A stretch of 35,653 bases of DNA from Lachnospiraceae bacterium UBA2734. Its GTDB lineage: Bacteria; Bacillota; Clostridia; Lachnospirales; Lachnospiraceae. The notes beneath the pieces were generated by a model. The model was not told the origin of the DNA and ran no database searches. It worked only from the letters and a program-made list of their open reading frames with translations. Location: assembly GCA_002353635.1 (NCBI GenBank), contig DEKA01000041.1, forward strand, positions 1 through 35,653, written 5' to 3'. The translations under genes were made by a program, and so were the position numbers. Below, piece after piece: positions 14,987-22,166 of the stretch; positions within the stretch are counted from its first letter, which is position 1, and the number at the start of each line of letters is the position of its first letter.

Positions 14987-15295
14987 ATGGATAAAGGAAT
15001 CAGACACACATCACCAACCGATCTTTCCCGCATCATGCAGATCTACGCCCGCGCAAGGCAGTTCAGGGCCGAGCACGGCAATCCCAGACAGTGGGGTGCG
15101 ACGAACTGGCCTCCGGAGGATCTCATCCGAAAGGACATCCAGGCCGGCCGCAGCTACGTCTGCACAGTGGATGAACGCGTTGTCGGCGTATTCTGCTATC
15201 TCTTCGGCGAAAATCCGGAGCCCGGCTACCGCTCCATCGACGGCGAATGGAAAACAAATGCCCCCTACGACGTCGTGCACAGAATGGCTTCAGGC
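14987..15295 (+). pseudogene. GNAT acetyltransferase, 3'-truncated
   Basis: The ATG at 14987 opens a GNAT-like N-terminal half: TDLSRIMQIYARARQFRAEHGNP, RQWGATNWPPEDLIRKDI, the acetyl-CoA-domain strand VDERVVGVFCYLFG, and NAPYDVVHRMASG. The homology stops at about residue 103. The frame then runs on to 15604 in sequence that is terminator and antisense to the helicase, so the acetyl-CoA-binding C-terminal half (normally another 60-70 residues) is gone. It starts 13 bp after the permease remnant. The protein is most likely inactive. Confidence 0.75.
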
Positions 15296-15331
15296 GTCAG
15301 CTTCGAATACCACTCTCTTACCAACCAAAAG

Positions 15332-15348
15332 AAAAACAGCCGGGCTGT
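15332..15348 (-). terminator. Terminator after the helicase
   Basis: On the minus strand ACAGC-CCG-GCTGT (15348-15336) is followed by TTTTTC and further T residues. It lies about 105 bp after the helicase stop. A second small stem CCTTG/CAAGG lies just before it. Confidence 0.6.
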
Positions 15349-15453
15349 CCTTGCAAAACAAGGTCGACTGAACCGTGACCCTAACAGCGCAAGCAAGGAC
15401 ACAAACCAGCCGAATTCTTCTGTTAAAAATTCCCCGTCGAACTATGCACGTCT

Positions 15454-17979
15454 CTACTGTCCCTCTTCAGTAATATACTCGTACAAATCCTCCCGCACCG
15501 GCACGTCCAGCTTCCAATACATGCGCACGGCGGTCTTCTGTGTGCCGGGAAGGACGAACTCCTCGGGCCTCTGTTCGCGGTCGGGGAACATTCTGCCGAG
15601 GTAATAGAACTCCTTCGAAATCTTGTCGTCCTTGTTCTTGCGCACGAACAGATGCACAGCGATGCCGCGCTCCTCGCAATGCAGGAAATTCTGCACATCC
15701 TCTGAGTCGATCGATCTCCCCGACTTCGAAATCGCCGTCAGCCGGTCCGGCGCCGTGAACTGGTCCTCGTACCTCTGCGATGCCACAACCGAATCGTCCT
15801 TTACATAATTCACGAAAACCGGAAATGTCTTCGTCTTCGCATCAAACTTATAACCGCCGATATTGAGTGGCACCTCATTGTGCTCCCAATTCAGGAGTCT
15901 GCAGACATCCTCATAAGTGTACTTGCGGTACAGCACAAGATCCGTCCCGCGGTACGGCTTACTGTAGTCCCTTTCATAGCGCGAGAGGCCGAAATCGACC
16001 AGCTCATCCAGAATCTCCCTGAAATCCGGATTCGCCAGCATCCTCCTGAACGAATCCGTCACATCGTAATCCCCGTCGGCATTTTTCTGCAGCAAAACGC
16101 AGTCCGCATAGGTCTTCTTCCCCGTGCCGGCCGGGAACTCATTTGTCATGATGTTGATGATATTCTGACGAAGTTGAGCAGACAAGTCCGTATCTGCTGC
16201 AGTCAAATCCCACGCCCGCAGCACGCCCTTATGCGTGCGCAACATCTCCTTCAAAAGGAGCAGTTCCTCCTTCCGCTTCCCATCTGCGAACTTGTTTGAG
16301 ACGAACTCGATCACCTTCGCCTCGCGGTCCGTGAGCCTTACCTTATAGTCCTTGTCATATTTGGCCAGAAAACTATAGTACGACCCGCACTTCTGGAAAA
16401 TATGCAGCACATCCATCTCCCCGTACCGGTCAAAATCCTGCAGAGCAGGAATCCGCCCGAGCTTATGCTTGAGCTGTCTGTAATTCTCCCGAATGAGCTG
16501 CAGGTCATTCACATTTGCACTGTCGATGGCGGCATAAATCCTCTTCCTTGCAATCACATCGAAGTGAATCGACGAGCTGCCGGGAATAATCCGCGCGCCG
16601 TCCGCCACATAACGCCGCATATTGTCCTTGTTGTAGGAACGATCTCCGGAGAGCGCGATCGGAATCATATAATTCGTCGCATAGTTGCCGATGAAATCGA
16701 GGATGACGACGAACTCCTTATTTTCAGCCTTGCGAAGGCCCCGCCCGATCTGCTGCACGAAAATGATGGGACTCTGCGTCGGACGAAGAAGGATCACCTG
16801 ATTCACCGCAGGCAGATCCACACCTTCATTGAAAATATCGACCGTCAGGATATAATCGAGCTGCTCGTGCTGCGAATCATCCGTTGCAAGGCACTCCATC
16901 TCATAGTCTCTCTTCTCCTGCGGCGTGTCCCCGGAGAGAAAAACAGTGCGCAGCCCCCTCTCATTAAATTTCCGTGAGAGCTCCTCGCCGATCTCCCTTC
17001 TGCTGACGAACATCAGCCCCTTCACACGGTCGCCGCTGTGGCCGTAATATTGCGCCTTCTCAACAATGTAATCCACGCGCGTATCGCTGGTCAGACGGTT
17101 AAACTCGCGCAGGGGGAGGGAACCGTCGGAGGCTTCCGCTCCCTTCCCGACCTGCAGGTCTGTGATCCCAAAATAATGGAACGGACACAGCAGATTTTCC
17201 TCCATCGCCTGCTGCAGCCTTATCTCATAAGCGATGTTGTGGTCTAACAGTCCGTAGATGTCGAAGCCATCCGTCCGCTCCGGCGTCGCCGTCATGCCCA
17301 GCCAGAACTGCGGCTGAAAATAATGCATGATCTTTTGATAACTCGACGACCCGGCCTTATGCACCTCATCTACGATAATGGTCTGAAACTGATCCGGCGC
17401 GAACTGATGCAGCACCTCATCCTTTGCCATCATCTGCATCGTGCTGAAAAGATAGTCTGCATGCACCTGCCGCGCATTTCCGGAGAGCAGTCCGTACGTC
17501 CTCGTGCTGCCGAATACCCTTTGATAACTCGCCATCGCCTGCCGTGCAATCTGCTCGCGATGGACGATGAACAGCACCTTCTTCTGCTGTTCCTCCCGCA
17601 TCGCAAAGGCGGACGCAAACGTCTTGCCCGTCCCCGTCGCCGAGATGAGCAGCGCCCGATCCTTTCCGGCCTTCCGGATCTGCTCGAGACTGTCGATAAA
17701 AGCCGTCTGCATGGAATTGGGCTTCAGCGTATAACTCTCATAACTGAAAACGCCCTCCTCCTGCGCCGTCTTTCTCGCCGTCTCCCTTTGCTTCCTTGAG
17801 ACCTCATAGGCCCTGCGGTACTCCGTGATAAAGGCGTCATACGGCTGCGTGCGCTCCGATGTCCACAATTCGCGGAATTCCTGCAGAATTTCCTCCGCGT
17901 ATTCGCCCTTCTCTGTGGAAACAATCCTGGTATTCCACTCTTTATTCTTCAAAATAAAAAGCGCCGGGAGATATGCCAC
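15454..17979 (-). CDS. DEAD/DEAH-box helicase with DUF3427-type C-terminus, 5'-truncated
   Basis: The open frame is 841 aa. SF2 motor: Walker A SATGTGKTFA (Lys119), DEVH box IIVDEVHKAG (204-207), GMTATPERTDGF, and motif VI QQIGRGLRK (409-417). The C-terminal third has the DUF3427-like block ending KEFYYLGRMFPDREQ. Relatives carry a PLD-like nuclease domain N-terminal to the motor that ends in an NKEWN(T)RIVSTE-like segment. Here exactly that segment begins at residue 11, and residues 1-10 (GTG start at 17979, MAYLPALFIL) are encoded by a terminator stem and its T run. There is no ribosome site. The PLD part was therefore lost by deletion, and translation is doubtful. Such proteins act in DNA defence or repair. 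Confidence 0.85.
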   Translation of the reverse strand: MAYLPALFILKNKEWNTRIVSTEKGEYAEEILQEFRELWTSERTQPYDAFITEYRRAYEVSRKQRETARKTAQEEGVFSYESYTLKPNSMQTAFIDSLEQIRKAGKDRALLISATGTGKTFASAFAMREEQQKKVLFIVHREQIARQAMASYQRVFGSTRTYGLLSGNARQVHADYLFSTMQMMAKDEVLHQFAPDQFQTIIVDEVHKAGSSSYQKIMHYFQPQFWLGMTATPERTDGFDIYGLLDHNIAYEIRLQQAMEENLLCPFHYFGITDLQVGKGAEASDGSLPLREFNRLTSDTRVDYIVEKAQYYGHSGDRVKGLMFVSRREIGEELSRKFNERGLRTVFLSGDTPQEKRDYEMECLATDDSQHEQLDYILTVDIFNEGVDLPAVNQVILLRPTQSPIIFVQQIGRGLRKAENKEFVVILDFIGNYATNYMIPIALSGDRSYNKDNMRRYVADGARIIPGSSSIHFDVIARKRIYAAIDSANVNDLQLIRENYRQLKHKLGRIPALQDFDRYGEMDVLHIFQKCGSYYSFLAKYDKDYKVRLTDREAKVIEFVSNKFADGKRKEELLLLKEMLRTHKGVLRAWDLTAADTDLSAQLRQNIINIMTNEFPAGTGKKTYADCVLLQKNADGDYDVTDSFRRMLANPDFREILDELVDFGLSRYERDYSKPYRGTDLVLYRKYTYEDVCRLLNWEHNEVPLNIGGYKFDAKTKTFPVFVNYVKDDSVVASQRYEDQFTAPDRLTAISKSGRSIDSEDVQNFLHCEERGIAVHLFVRKNKDDKISKEFYYLGRMFPDREQRPEEFVLPGTQKTAVRMYWKLDVPVREDLYEYITEEGQ

Positions 17980-18000
17980 TCAGTGTCATATCTCCCGGCG
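17951..18000 (-). terminator. Strong terminator fused to the helicase 5' end
   Basis: A perfect 14-bp stem CGCCGGGAGATATG/CATATCTCCCGGCG (17962-17975/17987-18000), 11-nt loop, is followed on the minus strand by CTTTTTATTTT. Its T run is read in frame as the helicase codons before KNKEWN. It would stop any message entering the helicase from the Hsp20 side. Confidence 0.93.
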
Positions 18001-18072
18001 AACTCATGTAACAGGCAAGGACAATATACTATAGCATCAATCGGAATACTCCCCAGTAATCCCGATTTCGCT

Positions 18073-18159
18073 TAACTGTAAAACAATCTACAGTTAGAAA
18101 ATCCATTCTCTATCTTTTACTGCGGCAGGCCGTTCACGCAGTGAACCGGCGCGCCGCAG
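18073..18159. other. Two stem-loops downstream of Hsp20
   Basis: TAACTGTA/TACAGTTA (18073-18080/18089-18096) forms a small stem. CTGCGGC..CCGTTCAC/GTGAACCGG..GCCGCAG (18120-18159) forms a larger, interrupted one. Neither has a T run. With the terminator at 17951-18000 they fill the space between the Hsp20 and helicase genes; no gene is seen there. Confidence 0.5.
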
Positions 18160-18184
18160 AGAAAATGCTGATCAATCATGCAGA

Positions 18185-18751
18185 TCAATGCACTTCGATC
18201 TGCTTAACTTCTTCCTTCTTCTCGAGCTCTTTGCTCTTGTTCGGAACAGTCAGCGTGAGAACACCGTTCTCATACTTCGCATTGATCTCTTCCGGCTTAA
18301 TCTCTTTGCCGACATTGAAAGCTCTCTGATAAGAAGAGCTGCTGCGCTCGCGGCGCAGGTATTTTCCAGTCTTCTCGTCCTTCTCATCCTTATTCTCGCT
18401 GTGCGATGCAGAGATGGAAAGAACGCCGTTCTTCAAACCGATATTGATGTCCTTCTTATCAAATCCGGGAAGATCAGCCGTCAGCGTGAAGTGATCGCCG
18501 TTGTCGACGACATCTGTCTTCATCATGTTCTGGCTCATCATCTTGTTCATCTGGTTCCACTCATTGCGAAGCGCTCTGTTGTATCTCTTTGCGAGCTTCC
18601 TGTCGTGGCGGTCAATGCTCTTTGCGCTCTCGACCTCGTCCTTCGTGGGCTCCTCAACCAGATCAACAATGTCATCAAACGGATCAAAGAAATCATCAAA
18701 CGGATCCATCATCTCATCAAAGCCATTCGTCCAAACCATAGGCATTAACAT
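18185..18751 (-). CDS. hsp20: Hsp20/alpha-crystallin small heat shock protein
   Basis: The 188-aa chaperone holds unfolding proteins in the cytoplasm. An acidic, Asp/Phe-rich N-terminal arm (about 10-35, MMDPFDDFFDPFDDIVD) precedes the alpha-crystallin domain (about 80-175): DHFTLTADLPGFDKKDINI, KNGVLSISASHSE, the RERSSSSYQRAFNVG loop and the conserved YENGVLTLTVPN. The final IEVH provides the I-x-V oligomer motif. AAAGGAGG lies 8 nt before the ATG at 18751. An M-L-M-P-M start leaves alternative Mets 2 and 4 codons down. No CIRCE or CtsR box was found; control may involve the dyad at 18815-18867. Confidence 0.95.
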   Translation of the reverse strand: MLMPMVWTNGFDEMMDPFDDFFDPFDDIVDLVEEPTKDEVESAKSIDRHDRKLAKRYNRALRNEWNQMNKMMSQNMMKTDVVDNGDHFTLTADLPGFDKKDINIGLKNGVLSISASHSENKDEKDEKTGKYLRRERSSSSYQRAFNVGKEIKPEEINAKYENGVLTLTVPNKSKELEKKEEVKQIEVH

Positions 18752-18814
18752 AAGTCATTCCTCCTTTTAATTAGGTAGAAACTCCTGCCGCCTCCCGGCG
18801 GTTTGGCTCCTGCG

Positions 18815-18895
18815 CAATAATCGATTTTTCTTATTTATCTCTTTTCTTTCCCTCTCATCGATTATTGTTATATAACATATAGAACATATATGCAA
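18815..18895 (-). promoter_or_regulatory. Hsp20 promoter and leader dyad
   Basis: On the minus strand TTGCAT (18895-18890), 17 nt, TATAAC (18872-18867) makes a fair sigma-A promoter. Perfect 11-bp arms CAATAATCGAT/ATCGATTATTG lie at 18815-18825 and 18857-18867, 31 nt apart. The right arm touches the -10 box, so the dyad covers the start site or forms a leader stem-loop. It could be an operator or a heat-responsive RNA structure. The rest of 18752-19135 holds only the hairpin at 18972-19003. Confidence 0.6.
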
Positions 18896-18971
18896 GTCTT
18901 TTCACAAATTCTTCACAATTTGTTATTGATTAACGTAATTGTTTAGCCACACTTACTTCCTCTATAACGCA

Positions 18972-19003
18972 AGAACAGCCTCAGCTTTCGCTGAGACTGT
19001 TCT
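18972..19003. terminator. Stem-loop after the PTS gene
   Basis: AGAACAG-c-CTCAGC/GCTGAG-a-CTGTTCT with a TTTC loop forms a 13-bp stem with one mismatch. It lies 133 bp after the PTS IIC stop on the minus strand; the T tract is weak (TTGCG), so efficiency is uncertain. Confidence 0.6.
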
Positions 19004-19135
19004 CATTTTCAGTACAATCCAAATCCCTGCACATTAGTTGTGCCACAGCGGGCAACGCCGATCGTTCTGTACCTGCCCGCGCGGCTGTCCATTTTCTTCT
19101 GTCTTATCTATAATTCCTATATCTGTATTTGTTCG

Positions 19136-20227
19136 TCAGTTCAGTTTCAGATCTTCATCCTTCACCCAGCCGAGCTTCTTGCCGATCTGATGGAAAATCG
19201 GTGTCAGCACTGCAGGCAGAACAAACGAAATCAGGATCAGACCGCACCAGTCCCATCCGGTCACTGCAGTCTTTGTCCCTGCCTCAATATCCTTCAGCCA
19301 TCCGGTATACACTCCAATCTGCCCGACGAATCCGCAGGTGCCCATGCCTGAGGACACCGCTGCACCGTCCATTTTCAGATGAAACAGGCAGGTAGCAAGA
19401 GGTCCTGTAATGGCAGAGGTCAGAATCGGGGCAATCCATATTTTCGGATTCTTTACGATGTTGCCCATCTGCAGCATGGATGTACCAATTCCCTGAGAGA
19501 CCAGGCCGCCCCAGCCGTTCACAGAGAAACTCATGACAGCAAATCCCACCATCTGTGCACTGCAGCCTGCCACCGCCGCGCCACCGGCAAGACCGGTGAG
19601 TCCTAGTGCCGCGCAGATCGCCGCGGAAGAAATCGGGAGTGTCAGCGCAATGCCGACGAGGACCGACACCAAAATGCCCATCAGGAACGGCTGAAGATCC
19701 GTTGCCCACATGATGACGCTGCCGACAGCCATGGCTGCCTTGCCGAGGGCCGGTGCCCACCACGCAGAAAGCCCGACGCCTACACCGATTGTGACAAGCG
19801 GCGTCACAAGAATGTCAATCTTCGTTTCTTTAGAAACCGCTTTGCCGATTTCTGCGGCAAAAATCGCGACGAAGAGTACGGCGAGGGGGCCGCCGGCGCC
19901 GCCAAGGGCATTGGACGCAAATCCCACTGTGATCAGTGAAAAGAGGACCAGCGGCGGGCAGTGCAGTGCGTACCCGATGGCAACTGCCATCGCCGGGCCG
20001 CTCATTGCACTTGCCAGACCGCCGATCGTATAGTCCGTTCCGGCAACAGTTGCGACTGTCGCCGTCAGGAACGGCACGTGAAACTGTGTGCCGAATGTGC
20101 TGATGATGGTGCCGATGAGCAGGGAACAGAACAGTCCCTGTGCCATGGCACCCAGTGCATCGATCAGATATCTCTGCACTGAGATCTCGATGTCCTTCCT
20201 CTTTAGAAAAGCCTTGAAATTATCCAT
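19136..20227 (-). CDS. PTS transporter subunit IIC (PTS_EIIC_2-type)
   Basis: From ATG 20227 the product is 363 aa with about ten hydrophobic helices, including LIDALGAMAQGLFCSLLIGTII and the Gly/Ala-rich blocks TVATVAGTDYTIGGLASAMSG and FASNALGGAGGPLAVLFVAIF. These match the PTS_EIIC_2 membrane family annotated as PTS IIC, though no IIA or IIB domain or gene accompanies it. The ribosome site GGGAGG is 4-5 nt before this ATG; the ATG four codons earlier (20239) overlaps that site and is unlikely. It is a solitary gene. Whether it phosphorylates a sugar, or transports something else without PTS partners, is open. A consensus promoter and long palindrome precede it. Confidence 0.85.
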   Translation of the reverse strand: MDNFKAFLKRKDIEISVQRYLIDALGAMAQGLFCSLLIGTIISTFGTQFHVPFLTATVATVAGTDYTIGGLASAMSGPAMAVAIGYALHCPPLVLFSLITVGFASNALGGAGGPLAVLFVAIFAAEIGKAVSKETKIDILVTPLVTIGVGVGLSAWWAPALGKAAMAVGSVIMWATDLQPFLMGILVSVLVGIALTLPISSAAICAALGLTGLAGGAAVAGCSAQMVGFAVMSFSVNGWGGLVSQGIGTSMLQMGNIVKNPKIWIAPILTSAITGPLATCLFHLKMDGAAVSSGMGTCGFVGQIGVYTGWLKDIEAGTKTAVTGWDWCGLILISFVLPAVLTPIFHQIGKKLGWVKDEDLKLN

Positions 20228-20276
20228 ATCTCCTCCCATTTGCGGTATTCAGCCAGAGAAATCCGACTACAGCGAA

Positions 20277-20314
20277 ATGTGCATGACATATGTCTTGACA
20301 CATGTCATGCACAT
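20277..20314. promoter_or_regulatory. 38-bp operator-like palindrome
   Basis: Half-sites starting ATGTGCATGACA (20277-20288) and ending TGTCATGCACAT (20303-20314) are perfect complements, and the inner part continues the symmetry with one mismatch across a TT centre. It starts one base downstream of the -10 box, where a bound repressor would block initiation. It could also fold in the leader RNA but lacks a T run. Confidence 0.85.
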
Positions 20315-20315
20315 C

Positions 20316-20343
20316 ATTATATTCTTCTTATCAGTTCTGTCAA
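20316..20343 (-). promoter_or_regulatory. Consensus sigma-A promoter of the PTS IIC gene
   Basis: On the minus strand TTGACA (20343-20338), 16 nt, TATAAT (20321-20316). Both boxes are perfect. The transcript would start in the palindrome and have a leader of about 80 nt before ATG 20227. Confidence 0.88.
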
Positions 20344-20458
20344 TCCGTAATCATAAAAAGGACTTTTCTGTTCCATGCCCAATCCCGAATGTTCCATAAT
20401 GCGCCGCCATTCTTCGGTCGGTAACAAATGGAGTTGAACAACTGCAAAATGATCACAA

Positions 20459-20504
20459 AAATCCCTTCTCGCTGGTGCAATCTGCTGCCAACTGGAAGGG
20501 ATTT
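20459..20504 (-). terminator. Terminator downstream of threonine ammonia-lyase
   Basis: AAATCCCTTC/GAAGGGATTT (20459-20468/20495-20504) forms a 10-bp outer stem with further pairing TGG-GCA/TGC-CCA inside. On the minus strand TTTTTG follows. It lies about 207 bp after the ilvA-type stop. The remaining parts of 20344-20711 show only the duplicated 3' end described separately. Confidence 0.72.
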
Positions 20505-20649
20505 CTTCTTAATATCTATTATAGCTGTATGTGCTCACCCGATATTCACAGAGAAAACAGAACCACGGGAGAGAGGCTTATCGGAGTGATTTTTCAACTT
20601 TCCGATGATCAAACATTACGGAGGACTGCAGGGACTCTTTGGCAGTTCT

Positions 20650-20735
20650 CTCAGATCTTTGCGTGCCTGAGCTTTAGTCCGAGTGGTTTTTCTCTGACCT
20701 CACAGCTCCGCTCAGATCCTTGCGTGCCTGAGCTT
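20650..20735. repeat. Tandem duplication at the 3' end of the threonine ammonia-lyase gene
   Basis: A 25-bp segment (20711-20735), encoding the last residues KLRHARI and the stop region, recurs at 20650-20674 with one difference. The copies are 61 bp apart, and the flanks (CAGTTCTCTC/CAGCTCCGCTC) are also alike. It suggests a short tandem duplication or a past C-terminal slippage event. Confidence 0.8.
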
Positions 20736-21929
20736 CGGCGCATATCCTGCCTCGGTCAGTGCGGAGAGAATCTGATGCTTGTGTTCGCTGCCAAATGCCT
20801 CCATTGTGATGGTCAGCTCCACGGCAGCACTCCTGTTGATCGTGACGAACTGGTTGTGCTCGAGCTTGATCACATTGCCGTTGGCCTTCGCGATGACACC
20901 GGCCACCTTGCACAGCTCACCCGGCTTGTCAGGCAGCTGAACAGAGACAGTAAAGATGCGGTCGCGCATGATCAGGCCCTGCTGCACAACAGAACTCATG
21001 GTGATGACATCCATGTTGCCGCCCGAAAGAACGCAGGCCACCTTCTTTCCCTTGCAGTCGATGTGCCGAAGGGCAGCCACAGAGAGAAGTCCGGAGTTCT
21101 CCACGATCATCTTATGGTTCTCGACCATATCCAGGAAGCACTCCACCAGCTCCTCATCCGGAACGGTGACAACGCCGTCCAGATTCTTCTGCAGATACGG
21201 GAAAACAATAGAACCGGGCGTCTTTACAGCCGTGCCGTCTGCAATCGTGTTGACCGTCGAAAGAGTTGTGACCTTGCCGGCTTTCAGGGATGCAGTCAGG
21301 CAGGCAGCGCCCTCCGGCTCCACGCCGATGACACGGATTCTGGGGTTTAGGAGCTTCGCCAGCGTCGACACGCCGGTTGCCAGTCCGCCTCCGCCAACAG
21401 GCACAAGGATGATGTCCACCAGCGGCAACTCCTTATAGATCTCCATGGCAATGGTGCCCTGGCCTGTCGCTACGGCTGGATCATCGAAAGGATGGATGAA
21501 CGTGTAGCCGTGTTCCTTTGCAAGCTCAAGTGCATGTGCACAGGCCTCGTCATATACATCTCCGTGCAGAATCACTTCGGCGCCGAGCGCTTTTGTCCTG
21601 TTCACCTTAATGAGAGGTGTCGTCGTGGGCATCACAATGACGGCCTTGCATCCATAGCGCTTAGCGGCATACGCCACGCCCTGTGCGTGGTTGCCTGCGG
21701 ATGCTGTGATCAGCCCCTTTGCCCTCTCGTCGTCAGAAAGCGTGCTGATCTTGTAGTATGCACCTCTTACCTTATAGGCGCCAGTGCGCTGCATATTCTC
21801 GGGTTTCAGGTATACCTTGGCGCCGGAAGCCTCACTGAAATAGTCGGATTCGATGAGATCCGTGGGCAGCGTCACTTCTTTTACAATGGAGCAGGCTCTC
21901 TCAAAAGCCTCGATTGTCAGTTCCTTCAT
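20712..21929 (-). CDS. ilvA: Threonine ammonia-lyase (threonine dehydratase)
   Basis: The 405-aa PLP enzyme deaminates threonine to 2-oxobutanoate. The PLP lysine is Lys53 in RTGAYKVRGA; other marks are the ITASAGNHAQGVAYAAKRYG loop, PVGGGGLATGVS (phosphate loop) and CVLSGGNMDV. A C-terminal ACT-like domain (about 325-400, FTVSVQLPDKPGELCKVAGVI) is single, as in the short clostridial/TdcB-IlvA group, so allosteric control by an amino acid is likely but its sign cannot be told. No other branched-chain gene adjoins, so a catabolic role is equally plausible. AGGTG lies 10 nt before ATG. It is divergent from the peptidase operon. Confidence 0.95.
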   Translation of the reverse strand: MKELTIEAFERACSIVKEVTLPTDLIESDYFSEASGAKVYLKPENMQRTGAYKVRGAYYKISTLSDDERAKGLITASAGNHAQGVAYAAKRYGCKAVIVMPTTTPLIKVNRTKALGAEVILHGDVYDEACAHALELAKEHGYTFIHPFDDPAVATGQGTIAMEIYKELPLVDIILVPVGGGGLATGVSTLAKLLNPRIRVIGVEPEGAACLTASLKAGKVTTLSTVNTIADGTAVKTPGSIVFPYLQKNLDGVVTVPDEELVECFLDMVENHKMIVENSGLLSVAALRHIDCKGKKVACVLSGGNMDVITMSSVVQQGLIMRDRIFTVSVQLPDKPGELCKVAGVIAKANGNVIKLEHNQFVTINRSAAVELTITMEAFGSEHKHQILSALTEAGYAPKLRHARI

Positions 21930-21975
21930 TAGACAGCACCTATTCCTTCCTTAATAGATAGTATTTAGAGGGCAA

Positions 21976-22009
21976 GCAAGGCGCGGGCAGAGGATGCTCC
22001 GCGCCTTGC
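21976..22009. other. GC-rich stem-loop between divergent genes
   Basis: A perfect 11-bp stem GCAAGGCGCGG/CCGCGCCTTGC (21976-21986/21999-22009) with a 12-nt loop lies 47 bp upstream of the threonine ammonia-lyase start. No T run follows on either strand. It may be a leader structure of that gene or an insulator between the divergent promoters. Confidence 0.6.
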
Positions 22010-22090
22010 GTTTACCAGAAAATGTATAATTATAAGGGCGATTGTACGTCGGGCAGAATGAAAATGCAACGGATTTCTCTAACGATTGAA

Positions 22091-22119
22091 TTGACATGAT
22101 GGTACATTGAATCTATAAT
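22091..22119 (+). promoter_or_regulatory. Consensus promoter of the peptide operon
   Basis: TTGACA (22091-22096), 17 nt, TATAAT (22114-22119), a perfect match in boxes and spacing. It lies 48 bp before the M20 peptidase start and is the only strong promoter seen before the seven plus-strand genes ending at 30218. Confidence 0.92.
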
Positions 22120-22166
22120 CATTCAAAAAGTAATCATATTGTATTGATAGGAATTGGAGGCGTTCG

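Noticed and set aside
15300..15604. 3' continuation of the GNAT frame
   Set aside because: The sequence is a terminator and antisense to the helicase end, not acetyltransferase.
18188..18748. Long plus-strand frame opposite Hsp20
   Set aside because: It is the mirror of the Hsp20 codons; no ribosome site and no domain.
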